From: JASLDZ01 sp964235945
Lineage (GTDB): Bacteria; Pseudomonadota; Alphaproteobacteria; Caulobacterales; Caulobacteraceae
Assembly (NCBI GenBank): GCA_964235945.1
Contig: CAXSDV010000028.1
Coordinates: forward strand, 1 to 33,587
Direction of reading: 5' to 3'
DNA: 33,587 nucleotides
In this document: positions 24,471-32,065 of the stretch, piece by piece
Layout: each line of letters begins with the position of its first letter
Numbering within the stretch: position 1 is the first letter of the stretch
Program-made: the position numbers and the translations under genes
Notes under the pieces: model-generated
What the model saw: the letters and a program-made list of their open reading frames with translations, nothing else
The model's database searches: none
What the model was told of the DNA's origin: nothing

Positions 24471-25571
24471 TCAGGCCGCCAACGCCTCGACGCCGCGGCG
24501 CACCTTCCAGAAGCGCACCACCCGCAGCGCCGACTCGCGCGGCAGGGCGGCGAACCGTTCCACCGCCGTCTCGAGCGGCGGGTCGGGCGGAGCCTGGATC
24601 AGCACGAGCAGGGTGCGGAACAGGATGCGGTCATAGTCGGCCGCGCGGCAGATCAGCGCCAGGGCGTCCACGTCGCGGCGGTCGAGCACCCGGCGCACCG
24701 TGGCGTAGTCGAGCTCGCACGCGTGGGCCAGGGCGGCGGTGAAGCGCGTGTGCTCGCCCGCGCGCAGGAAGGCCACCAGCGACTGGGGCGCGATCGCCCC
24801 GCGCTCGGCCAACCGGCGGACGGAGGCCATCGCCTCCTCGTAGTCCGGCGGAAGCAGGCCTTCGCGCACGGCCACGCGCCGGCGGCTGGCCCTGAGCGCC
24901 TCGTCCAGCACGACCGGGTCCAGGGCGGCGTTGCGCGCCACGATGCGCTCGCGCAGGCGCGTCTCCACCACCAGGTACATCTCGTTGAGCAGGTCCACCG
25001 CCAAGCCGTCGCGGGCCACCACCGCCTCGTGCAGGGCGGGGTTGACCAGGGCGCGGTCCACCACCGCCTCGGACGCGGCGCGCGAGAGCGGGGCGGAGGC
25101 GTTGGCCACGAGCACGCCCAGGGTGTCGTCGTCGCCCCGCGCGACGATGCGGTCCGAGAGCGTTTCGGTGAGGTCGCCGCGCCGGGAGACCGCGCGCAGG
25201 CGGCGCTGCTCGGCGGTGGCCACCACCAGGGCGAGGTCGGCCTCCGTCAAGGTGGCGCAGCCTTCCAGCACGGGCGTCGCCACGTCGGGTTCGGCGTCCG
25301 CGGCCAAGCGCGTCAGCAGCCGGCGCGGCGCGCGGCGCGCGGGCAGGAGGCGCTGCGCGAGTTCCACGCGCAGCTCCGCGCCCAGCGCGTCCATCATCCG
25401 CTCCAGTGCGGCGTCGAACAGTTCGGCCACGCGCGGCGGTGGCGGGACGGGCGCGAAGAACACGTCCGTGACCTCGCGCAGCAGCTCGCGCCGTCGCTCG
25501 CTCGACGGTTCGGAGGGCAGGCGCGTCAGGGCTTCGAGCTTGGAGCCGAGCTCCGCCGCCATCTCGTCCAT
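24471..25571 (-). CDS. DUF2336 family protein
   Basis: A 366-residue, mostly alpha-helical cytoplasmic protein. Features typical of DUF2336, a family found mainly in alphaproteobacteria, are an early LTRLPSEPSSERRRELLREVTDVFF, ELRVELAQRLLP, and repeated helical segments with ATPVLEGCATLTEADLALVVA and AVSRRGDLTETLSDRIVARGDDDTL. No catalytic motif is visible and the biochemical role is unknown; the HEAT-like helical make-up suggests protein-protein interaction. The ATG at 25571 follows GGGGAGAG. The gene is convergent with tRNA-Val and follows the exported hydrolase pair, from which a hairpin separates it. Confidence 0.85.
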   Translation of the reverse strand: MDEMAAELGSKLEALTRLPSEPSSERRRELLREVTDVFFAPVPPPPRVAELFDAALERMMDALGAELRVELAQRLLPARRAPRRLLTRLAADAEPDVATPVLEGCATLTEADLALVVATAEQRRLRAVSRRGDLTETLSDRIVARGDDDTLGVLVANASAPLSRAASEAVVDRALVNPALHEAVVARDGLAVDLLNEMYLVVETRLRERIVARNAALDPVVLDEALRASRRRVAVREGLLPPDYEEAMASVRRLAERGAIAPQSLVAFLRAGEHTRFTAALAHACELDYATVRRVLDRRDVDALALICRAADYDRILFRTLLVLIQAPPDPPLETAVERFAALPRESALRVVRFWKVRRGVEALAA

Positions 25572-25607
25572 CGCTCTCCCCGCCCACCCCGGCTTGACCG
25601 CGGCCGA

Positions 25608-25622
25608 CCCGCATCATGCGGG
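25608..25622. promoter_or_regulatory. Inverted repeat upstream of the DUF2336 gene
   Basis: CCCGCAT-C-ATGCGGG is a perfect 7-bp inverted repeat with a single central base, 37-51 bp upstream of the DUF2336 ATG. The compact symmetry suits a dimeric regulator site or a small hairpin. No regulator can be assigned. Confidence 0.3.
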
Positions 25623-25632
25623 GGAAAGCTGA

Positions 25633-25656
25633 AGGGAGGGTTGCCGCGCCCTCCCT
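25633..25656 (-). terminator. Hairpin just after the esterase gene
   Basis: AGGGAGGG-N8-CCCTCCCT is a perfect 8-bp stem with an 8-base loop, starting nine bases past the esterase stop on the minus strand. A short CTTT lies a few bases beyond. It probably ends or attenuates the S9 peptidase-esterase transcript before the DUF2336 gene. Confidence 0.5.
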
Positions 25657-25664
25657 CCCCGCCT

Positions 25665-27350
25665 TCAGGACCCCGCCGGCCGGTGCGAGCCGGGGCGGGC
25701 CGTCGCGTACATCTCCCAGGCGATGTCGTTCAGCAGCGCCTGCCGGTCGTCGCCCTTCGCGTAAAGGTCGAAGTGGGTGCGATCGGGCAGGAAGCGGATG
25801 TCGCTGCGCGCGCCCAGGGAGTCCATCACCGCCTTCAGCCGGTGGGCGGCGCCGTCCAGGTAGAAGGTGTCGGCCGTGCCCACGATCAGGTGGACGCGCC
25901 CGTCCAGGTCCGGCTTGAGCCGCGGCCAGTCGGTCTGCACGTGGTGGGCGATGTCGTAATGGTCGCGCCAGTAGGCGGCCACCTGCGGGTCCACCGCGCC
26001 CGTGGCGTGGTCGTACAGGGGCAGGGGCCGGCCGTCGCGCCCGCGGGGCGAGAACACCCAGTCGAACGAGCGCATCTGCCCGCCATAATCGCCCAGCACG
26101 TCCTCCGCGAGGGTCTCGTCCCGGGCGGAGATCAGCACCCGGGCGTGGTCGCGCGCTATGGGGCGCGGCTTGCCGTCGGGGAAATAGTAGACGTTGGCTC
26201 CGGGCGCGTAGATGTCGGTGCCGGAGAAGTCGTGGAAGTCGACCGGGTCGGGCGAGGTGGACCAAGTGCCCCCGAACACCTCAGGGTAGCGCGTCTGCAG
26301 CCACATGGTGGCCCAGCCGCCGGAGGAGTGGCCTTGGAGGAAGCGGCCCGAGGCGCGCGCGTCCATGCGGTAGCGGCGCTCGAGTTCGGGGATGAACTCG
26401 GTGGTCAGCGCCTGGCCCCAGGGGCCGTTGTTCACGCCGTCGGCGAACTCGTTGGTGCCGGTGGGGCCTGACTCGTCCACGAACACCCAGATCATGGGCG
26501 GCATGCGGCCGGCGGCCATAGCCGCGTGGACGTAGGACAGCGGGCCGGTCATGGAGTCCAGCGTGCCGCCGTAGCCGGCGGTGTAGTAAACCGTCGGATA
26601 GCGCTCGCCCGCGTGCTGGGCGTAGCCCGGCGGGGTGAGCACCCAGGCGTGCAGGCCGGTGGGCGCGCCGAAGAAGCGCGTGAGCGCGGGGCTGTCCACG
26701 TCCACCCGGCGCGCGTCGGCGCGGGCGGCGTCCAGCCTCGCCTGGCGATCCGCCGGCGCGCCGGGCGGGGCCTTCCAGGGGTCGCGCACGGGGACCACCT
26801 CGCCCAGCGTCAGGCTCGGCCCGGCGGCGGCCGGCAGGTGCAGCGGAGCGACCGCGCTCGTAACGTCGCCCGCGCCGCGGCCGTTGAAGTTGTAGCTGTG
26901 GTCCCGGTCGAGCACCGCCTGCACCACGTAGTCGCCGGGCGCCGCCGCCGACCAGCCCGCGGCGGGGAAGGCGGTCTCGTCCAGGTCGACGTCCACCTCC
27001 GCCCCGGGCCGCAGCCCCGTCACCTCGCGGGCGGCGATGAGCACGGGCTCGCCGGAGTAGAGGTCGGGCTCGACCTCCGTGACGGGTCCGGTGACCGGCG
27101 ATCCTCCGCGCCGGCCCTTGCGGGCGTCCGCCGCGGGTTTGGCGAAGACGAGCAGCCGGCCGGACAGCGGAGCGCCGCCGCCGACCTGGACCGCGCCGTC
27201 CAGCCGCACGCGGGCGAACAGGTGGGCGCCGCCGGCCGGGGCCGCGCAGGCGACGCCGCCAAGGCCGCTCCCGGCGAACAACAGCAGGAGGGCGAGCGAA
27301 GGAGTCGCGCGGGCGTCGCGGCGGCGGGAGCGGGAGCGGGGCGCGTTCAT
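25665..27350 (-). CDS. Exported putative esterase (alpha/beta hydrolase, esterase D-like)
   Basis: A 561-residue hydrolase with an N-terminal Arg-rich stretch, a hydrophobic segment (ALLLLFAGSGLGGVACA) that is probably a signal peptide, and a beta-rich domain up to about residue 190. A catalytic domain of the esterase D/enterochelin esterase type follows. The nucleophile is Ser342 in GHSSGGW; the later GTADTFY and DRTHFDLY are likely to carry the Asp and His. The substrate is unknown. The Cys in GVAC could be a weak lipobox, but the -3 residue is Gly, which is unusual. The ATG at 27350 overlaps the upstream S9 peptidase stop as ATGA, so the two are made together and may act on related substrates outside the cytoplasm. 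Confidence 0.85.
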   Translation of the reverse strand: MNAPRSRSRRRDARATPSLALLLLFAGSGLGGVACAAPAGGAHLFARVRLDGAVQVGGGAPLSGRLLVFAKPAADARKGRRGGSPVTGPVTEVEPDLYSGEPVLIAAREVTGLRPGAEVDVDLDETAFPAAGWSAAAPGDYVVQAVLDRDHSYNFNGRGAGDVTSAVAPLHLPAAAGPSLTLGEVVPVRDPWKAPPGAPADRQARLDAARADARRVDVDSPALTRFFGAPTGLHAWVLTPPGYAQHAGERYPTVYYTAGYGGTLDSMTGPLSYVHAAMAAGRMPPMIWVFVDESGPTGTNEFADGVNNGPWGQALTTEFIPELERRYRMDARASGRFLQGHSSGGWATMWLQTRYPEVFGGTWSTSPDPVDFHDFSGTDIYAPGANVYYFPDGKPRPIARDHARVLISARDETLAEDVLGDYGGQMRSFDWVFSPRGRDGRPLPLYDHATGAVDPQVAAYWRDHYDIAHHVQTDWPRLKPDLDGRVHLIVGTADTFYLDGAAHRLKAVMDSLGARSDIRFLPDRTHFDLYAKGDDRQALLNDIAWEMYATARPGSHRPAGS

Positions 27351-29335
27351 CGGGCGAGGTACTTGGCGAACCAGGCGGAGGTGCGCGCCGTCACGTCCTT
27401 CACGTCGTCGGGCTGGCGCACGCCGTGGCCCTCGCCGGCGTAGATGACGAGGCTGGTGGGCACGCCCACCTCCTTCAGGGCGTTGAACATCTCGATGGAC
27501 TGGGCCGGCGGGCACTCGATGTCGCGCTCGCCCACCCAGATGAAGGTGGGCGTCTTGGCCTGCTTGATGGTGTCGATGGGCGAGAGCTTCAGGTACAGGT
27601 CGCGCGCGTCGTAGGCGGACGCGCCGAAGAAGGGCAGCATCCACTGGTGGATGCCGTTCTGCCCGTAATAGCTGTACCAGTCGGCGATGCCCGCCCCGGC
27701 CACCCCCGCCTTGAAGCGGGTGCTGTGGGTGACCGCGTACATGGTCATGAAGCCGCCGTAGCTGACGCCGGTGATCCCCACCCGCGCCGTGTCCACGGGC
27801 GCGGCGGCGGCGGCGGCGTCGATCCCGCGCTCGATGTCGCGCAGGTCGCCGCCGCCGAAATCCTTGACGTTGGCGCGGGTGAACGCCTCGCCCTGGCCGT
27901 AGGAGCCGCGCGGGTTGGGCTCCAGCACGTAATAGCCCTGGTCCAGCAGCTCGCGGATCTCGCCCTTGGAGACGTAGCCCGGCCCGGCCGCGGCGGAGGG
28001 CCCGCCGTGCACCTGCACGATCATCGGGTGTTTGCCTCCGCCCGCGGCGTCCAGCGGGGCCAGGAGCCAGCCCTGCACGTCGTAGCCGTCGCTGCGCCAG
28101 GAAAGGCTGCGCGCCGCCACGTGGGCGGGCAGCGCGTCGTTGTCGTGGGTGATCGCCACCGGGGCGGCGAAGGGGCCCGCCATCAGGCGGGGCGCGTGCT
28201 CGTAGTCCTGGGCGGAGAACGCCACGCTCGTTCCGTCCGCGCTGAAGGCGGCCCGCCCGTCGGCCGCGGCGATGGAGACGGGGGCCGACCAGCCCACGCG
28301 CGGCGCGCCGCCGCGCCCGTCGAAGGCCAGGAGCGTCGCCCGGTCCCCCACCAGGGCGGTCGCCGCCACCCCCGTCGGCGTCGTCGCCAGCGAGGTGATC
28401 GTGCCCTTGTAGCCTGGCGTCAGGTCCCGGGGCTCGCCGCCCGCCAGGTCCACCCGGTAGAGGTCCCCGCCCACCGAGCCGAAGTCGCTCATCAGCCCGC
28501 CGATGAAGTAAACGGAGCGCCCGTCCGCCGAGGCGCGGGGGAAATTCATCTGCAGCTTGGGGGCGGCGATCACCCGCTCGGCCCCGCCCGCCGCATCGTA
28601 CGCGACGAGCTTGGCGATCCACCAGTTGTTGTCGCCGTCGCCCTTGGCGGAGGTGGCCACGAAGCCGCGCCCGTCCGGTGTCCAGCCGTACTCGTAGACG
28701 TAGGTGTCCGCCGGAGAGACGAAGCGCAGCGCGCCGCCCGACGCCGCGACCACGCCCAGGCGCTGTTCGTCGCTCTTCACGCCTATCTCGCCCACCAGAG
28801 GCACGCCCGCCTGCACGGCGCCCGCCGCCTTGCGCGCGCCGGGGGTGGCCAGCAGGGCCAGGCTGGCCCCGTCCGGCGACCAGCGCGGGGTGGAGGCCGT
28901 GCCGTCCACGGTGGTCGCCGCCCGCACCGCCCCGCCGGCCGCGGCCACCTCGAGCACGGCGTTGTGCGCCTTCACGTCCGAAGCCACGAAAGCCAGGGCG
29001 CGCCCGTCCGGCGACCAGGCCAGGCCGCCGTAGCCGCAGGCCGCGCACGGGTCGTAGCTGGCCAGCACCCGGCCGTCGCGGGCGGAGCGCACCACCACCG
29101 CGCCGTGGGGGCGGTCGCGGCCGGCGGCCTCCGTGTCGGCCGCCTTGCCGCGATTGGATTGGCTGGGGTTGGCCCCCGCGGTCGGCGAGGGGGCGCGAAC
29201 CCCCTCCTCCACCGCCGCCGTCCGGTCGCCGGCGGGCGACAGCGCCACCGCCTGGTAGGCGTGCACGCGCTCGGCGGACACGGGCGCGAGGGCCGTCGTG
29301 GCGGACAGGGCCGCGACGAGGAACGGGATCGACAT
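27347..29335 (-). CDS. Exported S9 family (prolyl oligopeptidase-like) peptidase
   Basis: A 662-residue serine peptidase, probably periplasmic. The signal peptide is residues 1-21 (FLVAALSATTALAPVSA). A beta-propeller of WD/PD40-like repeats (for example SPDGRALAFVASD, SPDGASLALLA, TPDGRGFVATS) spans up to about residue 400. The C-terminal alpha/beta hydrolase domain has Ser525 in GVSYGGF, Asp605 in ERDIECP and His637 in GEGHGVR. This is the acylaminoacyl peptidase/dipeptidyl peptidase arrangement of family S9; the C-terminal layout is closest to S9C. The ATG is weakly preceded by GGAG. It is divergent from the aminotransferase gene across a 156-bp gap. Confidence 0.92.
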   Translation of the reverse strand: MSIPFLVAALSATTALAPVSAERVHAYQAVALSPAGDRTAAVEEGVRAPSPTAGANPSQSNRGKAADTEAAGRDRPHGAVVVRSARDGRVLASYDPCAACGYGGLAWSPDGRALAFVASDVKAHNAVLEVAAAGGAVRAATTVDGTASTPRWSPDGASLALLATPGARKAAGAVQAGVPLVGEIGVKSDEQRLGVVAASGGALRFVSPADTYVYEYGWTPDGRGFVATSAKGDGDNNWWIAKLVAYDAAGGAERVIAAPKLQMNFPRASADGRSVYFIGGLMSDFGSVGGDLYRVDLAGGEPRDLTPGYKGTITSLATTPTGVAATALVGDRATLLAFDGRGGAPRVGWSAPVSIAAADGRAAFSADGTSVAFSAQDYEHAPRLMAGPFAAPVAITHDNDALPAHVAARSLSWRSDGYDVQGWLLAPLDAAGGGKHPMIVQVHGGPSAAAGPGYVSKGEIRELLDQGYYVLEPNPRGSYGQGEAFTRANVKDFGGGDLRDIERGIDAAAAAAPVDTARVGITGVSYGGFMTMYAVTHSTRFKAGVAGAGIADWYSYYGQNGIHQWMLPFFGASAYDARDLYLKLSPIDTIKQAKTPTFIWVGERDIECPPAQSIEMFNALKEVGVPTSLVIYAGEGHGVRQPDDVKDVTARTSAWFAKYLAR

Positions 29336-29491
29336 GCAGGCGGTGCTCCGGCGCGCCCGACGGGCTGCGTTAAATCGAAACGGCAGGTTAACCGCGCGTC
29401 GCGGCGGCTTGGCAAGCCGCCAAGCCGCGAAACAGGCCGAAACAGCACGTGTCTCGCCCGGACGGCGGCCGGCCTGCTAGGGAGCGCGCCC

Positions 29492-30634
29492 ATGACGCCC
29501 CCCCTCGCCTTCATCGACCTCAAGGCCCAGCGCGCCCGCCTGGGCGAGCGCATCGACCGCGCCGTCTCCCGCGTGCTGGACCACGGCCAGTTCATCATGG
29601 GGCCGGAGGTGGGAGAACTGGAGCGGCGCCTGGCCGCCTTCGGCCGCGCCGCCCACGTGCTGTCCTGCGCCAACGGCACGGACGCGCTGGTGCTGCCGCT
29701 GATGGCGTGGGGGCTCAAGCCCGGCGACGCGGTGTTCTGCCCGTCCTTCTCCTTCGCCGCCACCGCCGAGGTGATCCCCTGGATGGGCGCCACGCCCGTG
29801 TTCGTGGACGTCTCGCCCGAGACCTACAACCTGGACGCCGCCGCGCTGGACCGCGCGGTGGAGGCGGTGAAGGCGGAGGGGCGGCTCACCCCCCGGGTGG
29901 TGATCGCCGTGGACCTGTTCGGCCAGCCGGCGGACTATCCGGCGATCGCGCAAGTCGCGCGCCGCCACGGGCTCAAGCTGATCGCCGATTCGGCCCAGGG
30001 CTTCGGCTGCACCCTGCACGGCGAGCACCCGCTGCGCTGGGCGGACGCGGCCACCACCAGCTTCTTCCCGGCCAAGCCGCTGGGCGCCTACGGCGACGGC
30101 GGCGCGGTGCTGACGGACGATCCCGACCTGCACGCGACCCTCGTCTCCCTGCGCAACCACGGCGCGGGAGAGGATAAGTACGACAATGTCCGCATCGGCA
30201 TGAACAGCCGGCTGGACACGATCCAGGCGGCCATCCTCCTGGAGAAGCTGGACGCCTTCCCGGACGAGATCGTCGCCCGGGGCCGGGCCGCCCAACGCTA
30301 CGCCCGGCTGCTGCAGGGGATCGTTCGCACGCCGACGGTGATCGAGGGCGGCGTGTCCACCTGGGCGCAGTACACGGTGGAGGTCCCGGGCGGCGCCGCG
30401 GCGCGCGACGCGCTGATGGCCGGCCTGCGCGAGGACGGGGTGCCCACCGCCGCCTATTACCCGCGCCCCATCCACCGCCAGAGCGCCTACGCGCGCTTCC
30501 CCCTGGGCGCCGGCGGCCTGCCCGTCACCGAGGCCAAGGCGGGGGTGGTGGTCAGCCTGCCCATGCACCCGGACCTGGACGAGGCCCAGCAGGACCGCGT
30601 GGCGGAGGCGGTGCGCCGGCGCCTGGCCGCCTGA
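29492..30634 (+). CDS. DegT/DnrJ/EryC1/StrS family sugar aminotransferase
   Basis: A 380-residue PLP enzyme of the group that aminates keto-sugars attached to nucleotides, supplying amino sugars for surface glycans. It begins PLAFIDLKAQRARL and has HGQFIMGPEVGELE, CANGTDAL, Asp166 in IADSAQGFGC, and the PLP lysine Lys195 in FFPAKPLGAYGDGG. These sequences resemble WbpE/WlbC-type aminotransferases that act on UDP-3-keto-glucuronate derivatives, but the exact sugar is uncertain. The ATG follows AGGGAG. No partner dehydrogenase or acetyltransferase lies next to it, so its pathway must be completed elsewhere. The 29336-29491 gap upstream is AT-richer than its surroundings and includes GTTAAATC and TTAACC. 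Confidence 0.9.
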   Translation: MTPPLAFIDLKAQRARLGERIDRAVSRVLDHGQFIMGPEVGELERRLAAFGRAAHVLSCANGTDALVLPLMAWGLKPGDAVFCPSFSFAATAEVIPWMGATPVFVDVSPETYNLDAAALDRAVEAVKAEGRLTPRVVIAVDLFGQPADYPAIAQVARRHGLKLIADSAQGFGCTLHGEHPLRWADAATTSFFPAKPLGAYGDGGAVLTDDPDLHATLVSLRNHGAGEDKYDNVRIGMNSRLDTIQAAILLEKLDAFPDEIVARGRAAQRYARLLQGIVRTPTVIEGGVSTWAQYTVEVPGGAAARDALMAGLREDGVPTAAYYPRPIHRQSAYARFPLGAGGLPVTEAKAGVVVSLPMHPDLDEAQQDRVAEAVRRRLAA

Positions 30635-30640
30635 GCCGGC

Positions 30641-30666
30641 GGAACGGGCCTGCGCCAGCCTTGGTT
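30641..30666 (+). promoter_or_regulatory. Candidate EcfG (general stress) promoter for msrB
   Basis: GGAAC (30641-30645) and GGTT (30663-30666) are 17 bases apart. The alphaproteobacterial EcfG/SigT consensus is GGAAC, a 16-17 base spacer, then CGTT, so this differs at one base. The -10 box ends about 33 bp before the msrB ATG. Methionine sulfoxide repair suits a stress regulon, but this is a by-eye match. Confidence 0.4.
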
Positions 30667-30699
30667 GTGAAGGCGACCCGTTCCGTTCAGGAGGCCGCC

Positions 30700-31227
30700 A
30701 TGGCCGACTCCGCCGACCTCGCCCCCGCCCCGTCCAGCCCCGTGCGCTCGGCGTCGGGCTTCGACCTCACCCCGCCCTCCGCCGGGGAGCGCCGCCGCCT
30801 GGAGGCCGACCTGTCGCCGGAGGAGGCGCAGGTGCTGCTGCACCACGGCACGGAGGCGCCCTTCTGCGGGGGCCTGCTCAACAACAAGGTCGAGGGGGCC
30901 TACGACTGCCGGCTGTGCGGCCTGCCCTTGTTCCGCTCCGGCACCAAGTTCGAGAGCGGCACGGGCTGGCCCTCCTTCACCACCCCCTACGACCCGGACC
31001 ACGTCAAGGTGGTGGAGGACCGCTCCTACGGCATGGTCCGGGTGGAGACGGTGTGCGCGCGCTGCGGCGGCCACCAGGGCCACGTCTTCCCGGACGGGCC
31101 GGCCCCCACCGGCCTGCGCTACTGCATCAACTCGGTGTCGCTGACCTTCACCCCCGAGGGCCACCCTTTCCCCGACCCGCTCCACCGCGGCGAGGCGGAT
31201 CTCGGCGTGGCCGCCCTGGGCGACTGA
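30700..31227 (+). CDS. msrB: Peptide-methionine (R)-S-oxide reductase
   Basis: MsrB reduces methionine-R-sulfoxide in oxidised proteins. The 175-residue protein carries the zinc site Cys70/Cys73 (CRLCG) and Cys119/Cys122 (CARCGG), the GTGWPSF segment, and the catalytic Cys142 in RYCINSVSLTF. Cys56 in APFCGG is a candidate resolving cysteine. The ATG at 30700 is set by a strong AGGAGG just upstream; an in-frame TTG at 30661 is not needed. A 40-residue N-terminal lead of Ala/Pro/Ser character precedes the domain. It is downstream of the aminotransferase gene by 65 bp and probably has its own promoter. Confidence 0.95.
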   Translation: MADSADLAPAPSSPVRSASGFDLTPPSAGERRRLEADLSPEEAQVLLHHGTEAPFCGGLLNNKVEGAYDCRLCGLPLFRSGTKFESGTGWPSFTTPYDPDHVKVVEDRSYGMVRVETVCARCGGHQGHVFPDGPAPTGLRYCINSVSLTFTPEGHPFPDPLHRGEADLGVAALGD

Positions 31228-31247
31228 GGGCGCGGCGTTCGGCGGCG

Positions 31248-31874
31248 TCAGCCCCGCGCCGCCGCCGCCTCCACCGCGGTTCGCAGGTCCCCCGCCACGC
31301 CGCGCCGCACCAGCGACACGCCCTGCAGCACGATCCGCTCGCCGCCGAACAGGCCCGCGCGCTCCGTACGGTAGCCCAGGGCGTAGAGCGAGCGGTCGGT
31401 CCGCTCCCCTCCGTCCTCCACGTAGCGGGTGAGTACGCCCACGATCAGCCGCCCCTCCCCGCCCTCGGTCTGCGCCGCTTGCGCCAGCGACCGCACCGAG
31501 GCGGCCGGCAACCAGGCGCGGTCCACCTGCGGCTGGGCGGCGTCCACCTCCATGGCGTGGTCCAGCACCGCGCGCGGGAACACGTAGCGCTGGCTTTGCA
31601 CGACCTGGGCGGGGTTCAGGGGCGACAGCCGCACGCGCGCGCCGTCCGCGTCCGCTTCGCCGCGCAGCACGAGGGAGTCCACCTGCGCCGCGTGGCGCAC
31701 GGCGGCCGCCCGCTCCGCGCGCTCGCCCGCGCGCTCCTTGTGCGCGTCCACATAGCCCAGCACGGCCACGGCCAGCGCGCCCAAGCCCACCAGCTCGCCC
31801 ACGGTCAGCCACAGCCGCCAAGCACGACGCTGGCGTGCGGCCGGGGTGTTTTCGGGAGGCGCGGGCTGGGGCAA
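31248..31874 (-). CDS. Unknown single-pass membrane protein
   Basis: I do not recognise this 208-residue protein. A Pro-rich and Arg-rich N-terminus is followed by one hydrophobic segment at about residues 21-41 (WLTVGELVGLGALAVAVLGYV) and then an Ala/Arg-rich helix (HKERAGERAERAAAVRHAA) that may be a short coiled coil. A soluble C-terminal part follows, with VDSLVLRGEADADGARVRLSPLN and RLIVGVLTRYVEDGGERTDRSLYALGYRTE. By the positive-inside rule the C-terminal domain is likely periplasmic. The start is TTG at 31874 with a distant GGAG, which makes the exact N-terminus uncertain. It converges on msrB with a 20-bp gap and diverges from the glycine-zipper gene. Confidence 0.78.
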   Translation of the reverse strand: MPQPAPPENTPAARQRRAWRLWLTVGELVGLGALAVAVLGYVDAHKERAGERAERAAAVRHAAQVDSLVLRGEADADGARVRLSPLNPAQVVQSQRYVFPRAVLDHAMEVDAAQPQVDRAWLPAASVRSLAQAAQTEGGEGRLIVGVLTRYVEDGGERTDRSLYALGYRTERAGLFGGERIVLQGVSLVRRGVAGDLRTAVEAAAARG

Positions 31875-31976
31875 GGCGGGAGCGACTCCGGCGGGGATGA
31901 CCGCGCCATTATGCGTGGACCGGCGCGGGCGGGAACAGCCTCCCGCGACCGCGCGAACCTGACGATCGGTGGTGGA

Positions 31977-31997
31977 CGCCGTTCAACGGCGGTTCAA
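31977..31997. promoter_or_regulatory. Palindrome and tandem GTTCAA upstream of the glycine-zipper gene
   Basis: CGCCGTT-C-AACGGCG (31977-31991) is a perfect 7-bp inverted repeat with one central base. GTTCAA occurs inside it at 31981 and again at 31992, 11 bp apart, which places two similar half-sites on one helix face. It lies in the 191-bp divergent region (31875-32065), 75-89 bp before the glycine-zipper ATG. The rest of that region shows nothing I can name. Confidence 0.4.
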
Positions 31998-32065
31998 GCG
32001 GGGCGGCCCATAACGCACGGGTCGCCGGACGACGGCCAGCGCCGCCCGCGACGGGGGATACCGAG

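Noticed and set aside
25665..29048. A 1127-codon open frame on the minus strand covering both exported hydrolases
   Set aside because: Only its 3' half, from 27350, is the real esterase. The rest is an out-of-frame translation of the S9 peptidase gene, kept open by high GC.
29370..29393. Possible CtrA site from TTAAA and TTAACC before the DegT-family gene
   Set aside because: The two TTAA cores start 18 bases apart, not the 11 required for TTAA-N7-TTAA.
27425..29491. Long plus-strand open frame running antisense to the S9 peptidase into the aminotransferase gene
   Set aside because: The translation is low-complexity Arg/Gly/His-rich and matches no family. The real gene starts at ATG 29492, where the conserved aminotransferase sequence begins.
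31932..31983. EcfG-type promoter for the glycine-zipper gene from GGAAC at 31932 or GAAC at 31955
   Set aside because: No CGTT or GGTT lies 16-17 bases after either element.
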